Source: Pseudidiomarina mangrovi (lineage in GTDB: Bacteria > Pseudomonadota > Gammaproteobacteria > Enterobacterales > Alteromonadaceae). Taken from it: a DNA stretch of 64,000 nucleotides. Location of the stretch: positions 51,381 through 115,380 of the forward strand of contig NZ_RJLC01000001.1 in NCBI RefSeq assembly GCF_003999375.1, written 5' to 3'. A model generated the notes under the pieces. It saw nothing but the letters and a program-made list of their open reading frames with translations, had not been told where the DNA came from and did no database searches. Of the stretch, positions 36,399 through 45,315 are shown piece after piece. Positions within the stretch are counted from its first letter, which is position 1; every line of letters starts with the position of its first letter. A program made the position numbers and the translations under genes.

Positions 36399-36670
36399 CA
36401 CCATTCCTCTGCCCAGGTATTTCCTAAGTCGCTAGTCTCAATGGTTTGATGAGTAACGCCATTTCTAGGCGTTACCGTTAAATCGAGCTCTAAAGCGGAC
36501 AACAGGCGGAATAAAGTATCTAGTTGCATTTTTTCAGGCATGGATTCGAAATTCGATACCGTCCCTTGCCTTAAACCGACTAAATCACCGACCTTAGCTT
36601 GACTAAGGCGGCGACGCCTGCGTTCATCTCTAAGATAGTTTGATAGAGATTTGGGGTCAGTAATTTTCAC
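36398..36670 (-). CDS. hipB: HipB-like XRE antitoxin, module 2
   Basis: 90 residues. HTH domain SNYLRDERRRRRLSQAKVGDLVGLRQGTVSNFE and the HipB-like LDTLFRLLSALELDLTV. GTG start at 36670 is preferred because AGAGG lies 6 nt upstream and it gives the family-like N-terminus (M/V)KITDPKSL; ATG 36694 is the alternative but lies inside the operator with almost no leader. Overlaps hipA by one base at the stop/ATG junction. Confidence 0.85.
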   Translation of the reverse strand: MKITDPKSLSNYLRDERRRRRLSQAKVGDLVGLRQGTVSNFESMPEKMQLDTLFRLLSALELDLTVTPRNGVTHQTIETSDLGNTWAEEW

Positions 36671-36682
36671 AAGTGCCTCTTT

Positions 36683-36784
36683 TATACGCGTCATCGTATA
36701 AAAGAAGTATTATACGCATATACGTATAAGTCAATATTTATACTGATTTGCGTATATAATCGCATTTATACGCGTATCCGTATA
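36683..36784. promoter_or_regulatory. Four phased HipB operators and hipBA-2 promoter
   Basis: Four copies of TATACG-N6-CGTATA start at 36683, 36711, 36739 (TATACT in the left arm) and 36767, each exactly 28 bp apart. A minus-strand TATAAT -10 (36709-36714) overlaps the second operator. The layout parallels the multi-operator control of E. coli hipBA, with a different sequence. Confidence 0.88.
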
Positions 36785-36812
36785 GATTGTTATGCATACG
36801 CGATTGGCCTCC

Positions 36813-36868
36813 CTTAAGTGCCTGCCCCTTAAGCTTAGATGCTAAACCCTAAGGGGCAGGCACTTAAG
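36813..36868. repeat. Inverted pair of dispersed elements
   Basis: Copies at 36813-36833 and 36849-36868 in opposite orientation, 15 bp apart; the transcript could fold into a stem of about 19 bp. Confidence 0.88.
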
Positions 36869-36878
36869 CCCAGCAAGG

Positions 36879-36907
36879 TTGCCGCACCTGCCTAAAACCT
36901 GTACAAT
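36879..36907 (+). promoter_or_regulatory. Putative sulP promoter
   Basis: TTGCCG (36879-36884), 17-bp spacer, TACAAT (36902-36907). It would give a 5' leader of about 170 nt. Confidence 0.5.
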
Positions 36908-36913
36908 CCGCGC

Positions 36914-37086
36914 CTTCTAAGCTATACCCAGCTTATTCCGATCCAAAAATTGCGAGTTACTAGTTTTGCTGAGCCTTACGCCACCCTAGCGTTACTGCCC
37001 TTGCGGCGCCCATTCTGAATCGTTGCCGGTAGCGCACTGAGCGCCCGCCTGCAGCCGTGTTAACTCCTGTATAAAAGTGATTATTT
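36914..37086 (+). other. Long, possibly structured sulP leader
   Basis: No ORF. A hairpin TAAGCT/AGCTTA (36918-36935) and GC-rich complementary patches (GGTAGCGC...GCGCCCGCC, about 37030-37055) precede the ATG. No known riboswitch was recognised. With 36695-36913 (operators, repeats, promoter) this accounts for the 390-base gene-free stretch. Confidence 0.35.
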
Positions 37087-38577
37087 ATGTTGAAAGCTAT
37101 TCAGAACCAGTGGTTCTCGAATATCCGTGGCGATGTGCTGGCGGGTATTGTGGTGGCCTTGGCCCTTATTCCTGAAGCTATTGCCTTCTCGATTATTGCC
37201 GGCGTGGACCCGAAAGTGGGCTTGTACGCGTCGTTTTGTATTGCGGTGATTATTGCCTTCACCGGTGGCCGGCCAGGTATGATCTCGGCGGCAACCGGCG
37301 CTATGGCGCTGCTGATGGTCACACTGGTGCGTGAGCACGGGTTGGAATACCTGCTTGCAGCCACGTTATTGACTGGGGTGCTGCAAATTGGTGCCGGCTA
37401 TTTAAAGCTCGGCTCACTGATGCGTTTTGTGTCGCGCTCGGTGGTGACTGGTTTCGTGAATGCGCTGGCTATCTTGATTTTTATGGCGCAGTTGCCAGAG
37501 CTCACCAACGTCACCTGGCATGTGTACGCCATGACGGCAGCTGGGCTGGGCATTATTTATCTGTTCCCGTACGTGCCGCGCCTGGGCAAGCTGATACCGT
37601 CGCCATTGGTGTGTATTGTGGCGCTGACGGTGGTGGCCATTGTTTGGCAAATCGACATTCGTACCGTCGGCCACATGGGCGATCTGCCTGATACCCTGCC
37701 GATTTTCTTATGGCCAGAAGTGCCGTTAACCCTCGAAACATTGTGGATAATTCTACCCTATGCGGTGGGTTTGGCTGCAGTTGGTCTGTTAGAGTCGTTA
37801 ATGACGGCCACCATTGTGGATGATTTAACCGATACTGATTCCGATAAAAACCGCGAGTGTAAGGGCCAAGGTATTGCCAATATTGGTGCGGGTTTGATGG
37901 GTGGTATGGCCGGTTGCGCCATGATTGGTCAGTCCATTATCAATATCAAATCGGGTGGTCGTACACGCTTGTCGACGCTCATGGCCGGGGTATTCCTAAT
38001 GGTGCTGATTTTAGTGCTGGACGAATGGCTCAAGCAGATCCCTATGGCGGCGCTGGTGGCGGTGATGATCATGGTGTCTATTGGCACCTTTAGCTGGGAT
38101 TCGCTGCGACAGATGAAAAAGCACCCCGTTTCCACCAATATTGTTATGGTTACCACCGTGGTAGTCGTTGTAGCAACTCATAACTTGGCGATTGGCGTGG
38201 GTGTTGGCGTGCTGTTGGCGGCTATGTTTTTCGCTAATAAGATCAGCCACTTTATGCATGTCACCTCAACCAGCGAAGCTGATGGTCGGGTGCGCATTTA
38301 TAACGTGATTGGGCAAGTATTCTTTTCATCTGCCGATAAATTTATCGCCTACTTTGACTTTAAAGAGGGTGTGGATAAGGTGGTGATTGACCTGACCCGC
38401 GCGCACTTTTGGGATATCACCGCGGTCGGAGCGCTGGACAAGGTGGTGATTAAGTTCCGTCGCGAGGGCGCTGAAGTTGAAGTCATTGGTATGAACGAGG
38501 CCAGCGCCACTATTGTGGATCGTTTTGGCGTACACGATAAGCCCGATGCTACTGACCGAATTATGGGTGGCCACTAG
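37087..38577 (+). CDS. SulP-family anion transporter
   Basis: 496 residues. About 10-12 TM helices of the SLC26/SulP type: early [41 protein letters not shown], and [28 protein letters not shown], then a C-terminal STAS domain (~400-490, [24 protein letters not shown]). Could carry bicarbonate or sulfate; the sequence does not decide. Followed 34 bp later by a UspA gene, a frequent pairing in which UspA may modulate the transporter. Confidence 0.92.
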   Translation: MLKAIQNQWFSNIRGDVLAGIVVALALIPEAIAFSIIAGVDPKVGLYASFCIAVIIAFTGGRPGMISAATGAMALLMVTLVREHGLEYLLAATLLTGVLQIGAGYLKLGSLMRFVSRSVVTGFVNALAILIFMAQLPELTNVTWHVYAMTAAGLGIIYLFPYVPRLGKLIPSPLVCIVALTVVAIVWQIDIRTVGHMGDLPDTLPIFLWPEVPLTLETLWIILPYAVGLAAVGLLESLMTATIVDDLTDTDSDKNRECKGQGIANIGAGLMGGMAGCAMIGQSIINIKSGGRTRLSTLMAGVFLMVLILVLDEWLKQIPMAALVAVMIMVSIGTFSWDSLRQMKKHPVSTNIVMVTTVVVVVATHNLAIGVGVGVLLAAMFFANKISHFMHVTSTSEADGRVRIYNVIGQVFFSSADKFIAYFDFKEGVDKVVIDLTRAHFWDITAVGALDKVVIKFRREGAEVEVIGMNEASATIVDRFGVHDKPDATDRIMGGH

Positions 38578-38611
38578 GGTACGTCATTCAAACAGATTAG
38601 GAGACGAATTG

Positions 38612-39463
38612 ATGTCACAAATTATCAGCTGTATTGATGATGTGTCCTGCCACCAAGCGGTGTGTGAGTATTCCGCTTGGGCGGCGCGACAGTTATCAGC
38701 GCCGGTCATGGCATTGCATGTACTTGATGACATGCCACAGCCGCAGCAAAGCGAGTTGTCGGGCAATATTGGTTTAGGTAGTCGTGAGCAGTTACTGCAG
38801 CAGTTGGCCGATCTTGATGCCGCGCGGTCTAAAATTGCACTTCAACATGGCCATGTGTTACTCGATCAAGCCGCCGACAAACTCCGTTCATTGGGCGTTG
38901 CTGAGGTTAGCCAAAAGTTACGCCACGGTGAGCTTGCCGAGACCTTGTTAGCAATGGAAAACGACGTACGCTTGGCGGTGCTCGGCTTGCATGGTGAACA
39001 TTCTGCCAATGCCTTGACTCAAGTGGGTGGCCAATTAGAAACGGTGATCCGCACCGTGCATCGGCCTTTGTTATTAACCCCAGCCGATTACCAAGAGCCA
39101 CGCTCAGCCATGTTGGCGTTTGACAATAGCGCCACCGCCATTAAAGGTGTGGAGCTGTTGGCCAAGAGCCCGCTATTTCAGGGTATGCCGGTTCACGTAG
39201 TCATGGTAGACGCCGACACTGCTGCCAACTGGGAGCGCTTGAAGTGGGCGCAGTCATTGTTGGAGGCGGGCGGCCACGAGGCACACATTGCTCTGCGCGC
39301 TGGCGCTGTGGAACAAACCCTGCACGCCTACCAAGCCGAGCACAATATTGATTTGATGGTGATGGGAGCCTTTGGCCACTCACGTATCCGCCAGTTCTTA
39401 GTCGGCAGTACCACCATGTCCATGCTAAAAAGCAGCCGCACCCCAACGTTGGTGCTGCGATAG
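38612..39463 (+). CDS. Universal stress protein, tandem UspA domains
   Basis: 283 residues, two Usp domains in tandem (1-~150 and ~155-283). The C-terminal domain keeps the ATP-binding signature GAFGHSRIRQFLVGSTTMSML (G-2x-G-9x-GS); the first is degenerate. AGGAG 9 nt before ATG 38612. Probably co-transcribed with the SulP gene. Confidence 0.9.
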   Translation: MSQIISCIDDVSCHQAVCEYSAWAARQLSAPVMALHVLDDMPQPQQSELSGNIGLGSREQLLQQLADLDAARSKIALQHGHVLLDQAADKLRSLGVAEVSQKLRHGELAETLLAMENDVRLAVLGLHGEHSANALTQVGGQLETVIRTVHRPLLLTPADYQEPRSAMLAFDNSATAIKGVELLAKSPLFQGMPVHVVMVDADTAANWERLKWAQSLLEAGGHEAHIALRAGAVEQTLHAYQAEHNIDLMVMGAFGHSRIRQFLVGSTTMSMLKSSRTPTLVLR

Positions 39464-39468
39464 AAATG

Positions 39469-39573
39469 CTAAGGGGCAGGCACTTAAGCTTTCGCGCTTA
39501 AGTAAATGCTAAGAGGCAGGCACTTAAGCTTTCGCCCTTAAGTGCCTGCCCCTTAAGGCTAGCCCCTTAAGGC
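39469..39573. repeat. Cluster of dispersed elements between uspA and XRE gene
   Basis: Three copies: 39469-39488 (+), 39509-39528 (+, one G to A change), 39537-39557 (-), plus a fragment 39558-39573. Lies between convergent genes; opposite copies can form a long hairpin. Confidence 0.9.
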
Positions 39574-40289
39574 TAACGGAACAGCCGGCGCTCTAGCACT
39601 AAACCGATGATTCCGCCAACTAGCAAGAATAATCCGAGCGCTTGCAGCCAGGCGTTTATCGGGCGCGGTTGCTGAACCGTACCGGACACATAGTAAGTGC
39701 GTTGTAAGCTTTGATCCTTGGCATCTGACGCAGGTACAGTGAATTGCTTGCCTCGATGCTCAGGCAGCAGCAACGTGTGCGGGTTGGAACGCTGTGCCAT
39801 TTCCGGGCTGAGCTTGCGCATGATATCGTTATTACCAGCTATCTCGCGCCAGTTCTCAAAGTAGTTCGGGTTTTCGTCGGGCATTAAAATGCCGGGCGAA
39901 ATGTATTGATAGCTGGTCTCGTTAAAGAGTAGCTTGGTGTAGCCGAGGTAAAACAACGGTACGGAAAGCGCAATACAGAGGGCGCAACCGAGTAACCAAC
40001 CGGTGCGTTTCTGCTGCTGATGTTGTGTGCGTTCACGCAAATATGCGTCAACCGATGCAATTTGGCGCAGCCGCCCCTGCACATAGCTTGGGTCGAATTG
40101 GTCTATGAGTTGATCAAGGGTTAGCTCCAGTGCTGAAAGCCAGGCTTGTAAAATTTCGCTCGACGGCTGTGAGCGGTCGCTTTCCAGTTTAGACAGATAG
40201 GACTGTTCAATGCCCATAATTTCTGCCAGATCTGCTTGGCTTTGATTGCGGGCGCTGCGGACTTGTTTGAGATAGTCACCGAGTGTCAT
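39573..40289 (-). CDS. XRE-family regulator with membrane C-terminus
   Basis: 238 residues. N-terminal Cro/C1 HTH (LGDYLKQVRSARNQSQADLAEIMGIEQSYLSKLESDRSQPSSEILQAWLSAL), TM at ~97-118, extracytoplasmic domain of about 90 residues, second TM near the C-terminus (~215-235) and terminal RRLFR. A one-component membrane-bound regulator of unknown signal. AAGGA 9 nt before ATG 40289. May bind the two palindromes upstream. Confidence 0.82.
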   Translation of the reverse strand: MTLGDYLKQVRSARNQSQADLAEIMGIEQSYLSKLESDRSQPSSEILQAWLSALELTLDQLIDQFDPSYVQGRLRQIASVDAYLRERTQHQQQKRTGWLLGCALCIALSVPLFYLGYTKLLFNETSYQYISPGILMPDENPNYFENWREIAGNNDIMRKLSPEMAQRSNPHTLLLPEHRGKQFTVPASDAKDQSLQRTYYVSGTVQQPRPINAWLQALGLFLLVGGIIGLVLERRLFR

Positions 40290-40401
40290 ACGATCATTCC
40301 TTGTGTGGTTATTCCGTATTAGTCTTGGCCAGTTCAGTAGGCATAGAAACAAGAATATTCGGGAATTTCTAGGAATATTTACGAATTACGCTGTGGCTTA
40401 T

Positions 40402-40451
40402 ACTTTTATGCGCATAAAAGTGTGCAAATTTCTTTTTTTATGCGCATAAAA
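40402..40451. promoter_or_regulatory. Two long palindromes between XRE regulator and dbpA
   Basis: ACTTTTATGCGCATAAAAGT (40402-40421, perfect 20-bp palindrome) and TTTTATGCGCATAAAA (40436-40451, perfect 16 bp), centres 32 bp apart, about three helical turns. Located in the divergent region, so a good operator candidate for the XRE regulator controlling itself and/or dbpA. Confidence 0.75.
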
Positions 40452-40503
40452 GTGCATGATGCGCGCAATTGTTACATAGCGCTATTAACGAAGGTTTATA
40501 CCC

Positions 40504-41889
40504 ATGTCTGAGTTTTCTAATTTACCCCTACCCACCACCTTGCTGAGCAGCCTCGCCGATGCCGGCTTCACCAGCATGACGCCCATTCAGGCACAAAGCT
40601 TGCCGCTGATTCTACAGGGCCAGGATGTGCTGGCGCAGGCTGCCACGGGTTCGGGTAAAACCGCCGCTTTTGCCTTGGGTTTGTTGGCTAAGTTGCAGGT
40701 CAGTAGCTTTGCGCCGCAGGCACTGGTGCTGTGCCCAACCCGCGAGCTGGCTGAGCAGGTGGCCGAGGCCATACGGGTTCTAGCGCGCGGCATCGGTAAT
40801 GTGAAGGTGCTGACCTTGTGCGGCGGGGTGCCGATGCGCATCCAGATTGGCTCGTTGCAGCATGGCGCGCACGTACTGGTGGGTACGCCGGGCCGGGTGC
40901 TGGACTTGCTGCAGCAGAACGAACTCAAGCTGGCGGCGTTGCAAACCTTAGTGTTAGACGAAGCCGACCGCATGCTGGAAATGGGCTTTGCCGATCAGCT
41001 GCATGCCATTGTCGCGGCGGTGCCAGATCAGCGACAGACGCTATTGTTTAGTGCGACTTATCCTACGGGCATTGCCCGATTGTCTAAGCGGGTGGCGCCT
41101 GCGGCCCAGCGCATCAGCGCGGAAGCGTCTGGCGGTGCGGCTGATCAGCCTGCCGCCAAGATCACCCAGCGCTTCTATCAGCTCGCCGACACAGCTAAGG
41201 GGCAGGCAGTTAACACGCTGCTGCTGGCATTACAGCCAGCAAATTGCATGGTGTTCTGCAACACCAAGGCCGAGGCGCAGGGCATTGCGGCTGATTTAAA
41301 AGCCAAGGGCCACAGCGTGCTGGAGCTGCATGGTGATTTGGAGCAAAAAGACCGCGACCAAGCCATGGTGCAGTTCATCAACGGCAGCGCTCGGGTTTTG
41401 GTTGCCACCGACGTAGCCGCGCGTGGGCTAGATATCGCTGAACTCGACTTAGTCATTAGCGTACACATGGCGCACGACCTCGACACCCACACTCACCGCA
41501 TTGGCCGCACCGGCCGCGCTGGCGCTGAGGGGCAGGCAGTTAGTCTGGTCGGGCCGCAAGACGATTATAAGCTACGGTTGCTGGAAGACACTATGGCTAC
41601 GCCGCTGCAATTACAGGCGCTGCCAGCTCCGGTAGCCGCAGCCAAGCCACTAAAGGCAGACTTTGTCACCATTCAATTGAGCGGCGGCAAAAAAGACAAG
41701 CTGCGCCCCGGCGATATCGTCGGCGCGCTGACCCGCGATGGCGTGCTAGGCGTCAATGACATCGGCAAAATCAAGCTGCAGCCGACCTGGAGCTTTGTCG
41801 CCGTGCGCGTGCCGCTGCTGAAGCATGCGCTGGCGCTGCTCAACGCCGACAAGATCAAGGGCAAGCGCTTCCGCGCGCTGAAGCTTTAA
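40504..41889 (+). CDS. dbpA: ATP-dependent RNA helicase DbpA
   Basis: 461 residues. DEAD-box core: Q motif, ATGSGKTAAF, PTRELAEQV, DEAD (VLDEADRMLEMGF), SAT, HRIGRTGRAG, and the C-terminal DbpA RNA-binding domain (DFVTIQLSGGKKDKLRPGDIVGALT...IGKIKL..W.FVAV) that recognises hairpin 92 of 23S rRNA. Functions in 50S assembly. Two stretches, KGQAVN (~41198) and EGQAVS (~41529), are encoded by degenerate dispersed-element sequence. Confidence 0.95.
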   Translation: MSEFSNLPLPTTLLSSLADAGFTSMTPIQAQSLPLILQGQDVLAQAATGSGKTAAFALGLLAKLQVSSFAPQALVLCPTRELAEQVAEAIRVLARGIGNVKVLTLCGGVPMRIQIGSLQHGAHVLVGTPGRVLDLLQQNELKLAALQTLVLDEADRMLEMGFADQLHAIVAAVPDQRQTLLFSATYPTGIARLSKRVAPAAQRISAEASGGAADQPAAKITQRFYQLADTAKGQAVNTLLLALQPANCMVFCNTKAEAQGIAADLKAKGHSVLELHGDLEQKDRDQAMVQFINGSARVLVATDVAARGLDIAELDLVISVHMAHDLDTHTHRIGRTGRAGAEGQAVSLVGPQDDYKLRLLEDTMATPLQLQALPAPVAAAKPLKADFVTIQLSGGKKDKLRPGDIVGALTRDGVLGVNDIGKIKLQPTWSFVAVRVPLLKHALALLNADKIKGKRFRALKL

Positions 41890-41892
41890 CTG

Positions 41893-41942
41893 CTAAGGGG
41901 CAGGCACTTAAGGTTTCGGCGCTTAAGTGCCTGCCCCTTAAG
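41893..41942. repeat. Inverted pair of dispersed elements between dbpA and ggt
   Basis: 41893-41912 (+) and 41922-41942 (-), 9-nt loop, about 19-bp near-perfect stem, placed exactly between two convergent genes. Likely acts as a bidirectional transcription end signal. Confidence 0.9.
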
Positions 41943-41944
41943 GT

Positions 41945-43642
41945 TTAGAACCCGGCGGCGTGGCCGTCTTTGCGACTTTCGCTGGCGCCAATGTACACTT
42001 TCTCATCGTGGTCGCGCATGATGGCCTGGTAGCCGCCATACGGGCCCACGGCCTCACTGACAGCGTGGCCCATTTTCACCAATTGCCGGCGGGTGGCGGC
42101 GGAGAAGCCGTTTTCCAGATACACCACACCACCGTCCGTCATGATTTCCCCGGTCGGTTCCGACGAGCCTTCATGCAGAATGCGCGGGGCATCGCCAGCT
42201 TCTTGCAAGTTCATGCCAAAATCGATCATGTTAATCAGAATCTGCGCATGCATTTGCGGCTGGGTAGCGCCGCCCATCACGCCATAGCTCAGCCACGGCT
42301 TGCCATCTTTGGTGACGAACGCGGGGATAATGGTGTGAAACGGCAGCTTGCCCGGCGCAAACGCGTTGTTGTGCGTTGGGTCTAAATTGAATAGTTCGCC
42401 ACGGTTTTGCAGCACAAAACCAAGGCCCGTTGGCGTAATGCCCGAACCCATGCCGCGATAGTTACTCTGAATCAGGCTAACCATGTTGCCTTCGGCATCG
42501 GCGGTGGTGAGGTAAATGGTGTCGCCACGGGTCGGCGGGTTGCCTGGTTCGTAGGCGCGGCCGGCGCGCTGCGGATTGATCAGTTTGGCGCGTTCACGGG
42601 CGTACTCTTTGTCTAACAAACCCTCTACTGGCACGTCGTTAAACGCTGGATCAGAGTAGTATTTTGCCCGATCTTCAAAGGCTAATTTCTTCGCTTCAAC
42701 AAATAAATGGATGTATTCAGGGCTGTCAAAACCCATGCTCTTAATGTCGTAATTCTCCAACATATTGAGGATCTGTTGCGCGGCAATGCCTTGGGTATTC
42801 GGCGGCAGCTCCCACAAATCGTAGCCACGATAGTTGGTGGATACCGGGTCAACCCAAGTGGAATAGTGGCTGGCCAAGTCGTCATAGCTCAAGAAGCCGC
42901 CATGCTCAGCGACAAAATCGCCGATGATGCGGGCAATCTCACCTTTATAAAAGGCATCGCGGCCGCCTTTGGCAATAGCTTCATAGGTGCTGGCAAGGTC
43001 TGGGTTACGGAAGCGTTTGCCTTTTTGCGGTGGTACACCGTCTTTCATAAAGACTTCTTTGAAGCCTGGCTGGTTTGCTAAAACTGCTGCGTTGCGCTCA
43101 AAATAGTAAGCGATTACTTCGGTGACAGGAAAGCCATCACGAGCATAGTCAATGGCCGGCTGTAAGATTTCTGGCATTGGCTTGGAGCCAAACTTGCCAT
43201 GCAGTTCAAACCAACCATCTACGGCGCCAGGCACGCTAATTGGCAGCACACCGCGGGCTGGGATCTTGTCGTAGCCGTTTTGCTTGAAGTACTCCAGCGA
43301 TAGCGACTTCGGCGAGCGGCCAGAGGCGTTCAAACCGTACAACTTTTGCGTCTTCGCGTGCCAGACAATAGCGTACAAGTCGCCGCCAATGCCGTTACCG
43401 GTCGGCTCGGTCAGCCCTAAGACCGCGTTGGCGGCGATGGCGGCATCAATGGCGTTACCACCATCGCGCATGATGTCCAGCGCTACTTGCGTGGCTAGCG
43501 GCTGGCTGGTAGCGGCCATAGCATGCGGCGCCATGGCTTCGGAGCGGGTGGCAAAGTGATGGCCGGTGATACGGTCGGCGGCCTGTGCGGCGCTACCAAG
43601 CACGGCAAGTACCGCGAGCGCGCTAATGAGGGTCGATTTCAT
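41945..43642 (-). CDS. ggt: Gamma-glutamyltransferase
   Basis: 565 residues with signal peptide MKSTLISALAVLAVLGSAAQA, hence periplasmic. Large-subunit start SQPLATQVALDIMRDGGNAIDAAIAANAVLGLTEPTGNGIGGD is diagnostic. Autocleavage site in the GDTIYLTTADAEGN segment, where the Thr becomes the small-subunit nucleophile; the GYGGAT-like GVMGGATQPQ oxyanion region is present. Degrades glutathione and related gamma-glutamyl compounds. Confidence 0.93.
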   Translation of the reverse strand: MKSTLISALAVLAVLGSAAQAADRITGHHFATRSEAMAPHAMAATSQPLATQVALDIMRDGGNAIDAAIAANAVLGLTEPTGNGIGGDLYAIVWHAKTQKLYGLNASGRSPKSLSLEYFKQNGYDKIPARGVLPISVPGAVDGWFELHGKFGSKPMPEILQPAIDYARDGFPVTEVIAYYFERNAAVLANQPGFKEVFMKDGVPPQKGKRFRNPDLASTYEAIAKGGRDAFYKGEIARIIGDFVAEHGGFLSYDDLASHYSTWVDPVSTNYRGYDLWELPPNTQGIAAQQILNMLENYDIKSMGFDSPEYIHLFVEAKKLAFEDRAKYYSDPAFNDVPVEGLLDKEYARERAKLINPQRAGRAYEPGNPPTRGDTIYLTTADAEGNMVSLIQSNYRGMGSGITPTGLGFVLQNRGELFNLDPTHNNAFAPGKLPFHTIIPAFVTKDGKPWLSYGVMGGATQPQMHAQILINMIDFGMNLQEAGDAPRILHEGSSEPTGEIMTDGGVVYLENGFSAATRRQLVKMGHAVSEAVGPYGGYQAIMRDHDEKVYIGASESRKDGHAAGF

Positions 43643-43683
43643 GATATGCCTCGTTGGTTTGTTTGCATCTATACACGTTGTAC

Positions 43684-43806
43684 CTTAAGGGGCAGGCACT
43701 TAACAGTGCGCGCATCGCGTTTGCCACCGCGTTTACCGCAAAGTGCTAAGGGGCAGGCACTTAAGCTTAAGTGCCTGCCCCTTAGCCTTAAGTGCCTGCC
43801 CCTTAG
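43684..43806. repeat. Four dispersed elements between ggt and dgkA
   Basis: 43684-43703 (+), 43746-43765 (+), 43766-43785 (-) and 43787-43806 (-). The middle two abut as an uninterrupted inverted repeat. They fill most of the 160-bp gap upstream of ggt and downstream of dgkA. Confidence 0.9.
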
Positions 43807-43809
43807 CGG

Positions 43810-44169
43810 TTAGGCGAAGAGGATGAGGGTGTAGGTGACGGCGATATTGGCCAGCGCGAAGAATACTGCGGTGCTGGCGGTGTCTTTGGCTTTGCCGCTG
43901 AGCTCGTGGCGCTCGGGACCGATGCGGTCAATGGCCGCTTCCACGGAGGTGTTGAGGAACTCGACGATAAGCAACAGCAGCAATGACCCGAACATCAGAA
44001 TACGCTCAACGGTGCTGACCGGCGTCACCACCGCCACTACCGCCAATATCACACACAGCAAGACGTCTTGGCGTACGGCGGCTTCAGACTGCCAGCCGAG
44101 TTTGAAGCCGCGTAGGGAATTAAAGGTAGCGCGGACAATGCGCATTACACCTTTCTGTTCGGGTTTCAT
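43810..44169 (-). CDS. dgkA: Diacylglycerol kinase
   Basis: 119 residues, three TM helices. DgkA core: E...R...D..L, LLLIVEFLNTSVEAAIDRIGPERHELSGKAKDTASTAVF with the catalytic Glu/Asn region. Inner-membrane enzyme recycling diacylglycerol to phosphatidic acid. Confidence 0.95.
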   Translation of the reverse strand: MKPEQKGVMRIVRATFNSLRGFKLGWQSEAAVRQDVLLCVILAVVAVVTPVSTVERILMFGSLLLLLIVEFLNTSVEAAIDRIGPERHELSGKAKDTASTAVFFALANIAVTYTLILFA

Positions 44170-44253
44170 TGCTTGCTCCTGTTATCAGTAACTCATGGTG
44201 CGCTGTTGGCCAATGGACCATGCACAGGATAGCGCTCAATTATTAAGTCAAGC

Positions 44254-45315
44254 TTAAGCTTTGCGGCCCGTCACTAGCGCGCGCGGCTCCGCCATACCCA
44301 TGCTCAGTACATAGGGCAATGGCTGCTCTTGACGTGCGCTAAAGTCGGACTTGCTGGCCAAATCGTGCCAGCCGGACGCAATCATCGCCTGCGCTACTGC
44401 GCCACCCAAACCGCTGCCAGGGCCGAGTAATATAATGTGGTCCGGCGCAAATTCTTTGACCGCTGTGGTGACTGCCTGGGTGAAATCGTAGGTTTGCGTC
44501 ACTTGATGATCCAGGGTGTAGCGTTGCAGCGCCTGCTGATCCACCACACTGCGCGACCAAATATGGCCACGGCCATCAACCAAGGGGATATGAGGCGCCC
44601 GAAATAAGCTAGCCGGCCAGTTTTGCTGCGCTTGTAAAGCCGCGTGCTGCATCAACCGCGTGTGAAAACCGGCATGTCCATGCAACAACATTGGAAAGCG
44701 TTCATCGACTCGTGGCAATGCCGCCATAGCCGCGCTGCAAGCTTCAGAAGTGCCAGCTAACACCGCATAGCCACCGTAGTTGATCGACATAAAGAGCTGA
44801 CCGTGATGCAGCTGCAGTTGCTCTTGAACCTGCGCAATGCGCGTAGCGTCTGGGCGCCATTCTGCGTCGGTTAATGGATAAATAAACTGTGCGCCTTCGC
44901 CCTTAGCGGTGAGTTCTGCCATGTTGGTCACCAGCCGGGTGCCGGTGTCGACATCCCAGCAGCCAGCGCAGGCCAGCGCGGTATACCAGCCCATGGAGTT
45001 GCCAGTGATAGCGACCACCTCAAACTGTGAGCGATCAATGGCCATAAAATCCGCCACGCCAGCGCCGTAAATCAGCGTTGCGGCGTTGTCTGGGTGCTGA
45101 TGCAAACTGCTTTTAAACAGCGGCGCTTGGTCCAGTTCCGTCAATGTAGGGCGCTGCAATTGAGCACGAACATGGTCAACTTGGTCGATAAAAGCCGCGA
45201 TTGTGTCGCTATCTAAGCTTCCGGTGATGCTGCCCAATTCAGCTTTGTTATAAGTACCACGCCCGGGGCAGACTACTAACGCGGTTTTTTTACCTACAGC
45301 TGCAGATGCACTCAT
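44254..45315 (-). CDS. FabD-like acyltransferase
   Basis: 353 residues. Acyltransferase fold with nucleophile S107 in GNSMGWY (usual GHSLG changed), LVVCPGRG at the N-terminus and HGHAGFHTRL supplying the catalytic His. Resembles malonyl-CoA:ACP transacylases but without an adjacent KS or ACP, so its substrate is probably different. ATG overlaps the E1 gene stop by 4 nt, suggesting action on or downstream of the 2-oxoacid dehydrogenase product. Confidence 0.75.
   Translation of the reverse strand: MSASAAVGKKTALVVCPGRGTYNKAELGSITGSLDSDTIAAFIDQVDHVRAQLQRPTLTELDQAPLFKSSLHQHPDNAATLIYGAGVADFMAIDRSQFEVVAITGNSMGWYTALACAGCWDVDTGTRLVTNMAELTAKGEGAQFIYPLTDAEWRPDATRIAQVQEQLQLHHGQLFMSINYGGYAVLAGTSEACSAAMAALPRVDERFPMLLHGHAGFHTRLMQHAALQAQQNWPASLFRAPHIPLVDGRGHIWSRSVVDQQALQRYTLDHQVTQTYDFTQAVTTAVKEFAPDHIILLGPGSGLGGAVAQAMIASGWHDLASKSDFSARQEQPLPYVLSMGMAEPRALVTGRKA

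Noticed and set aside
41528-41546. Second dispersed-element copy in dbpA as an insertion
   Set aside because: EGQAVSLV agrees with the normal DEAD-box sequence after HRIGRTGRAG, so it may be ancestral and only resemble the element.
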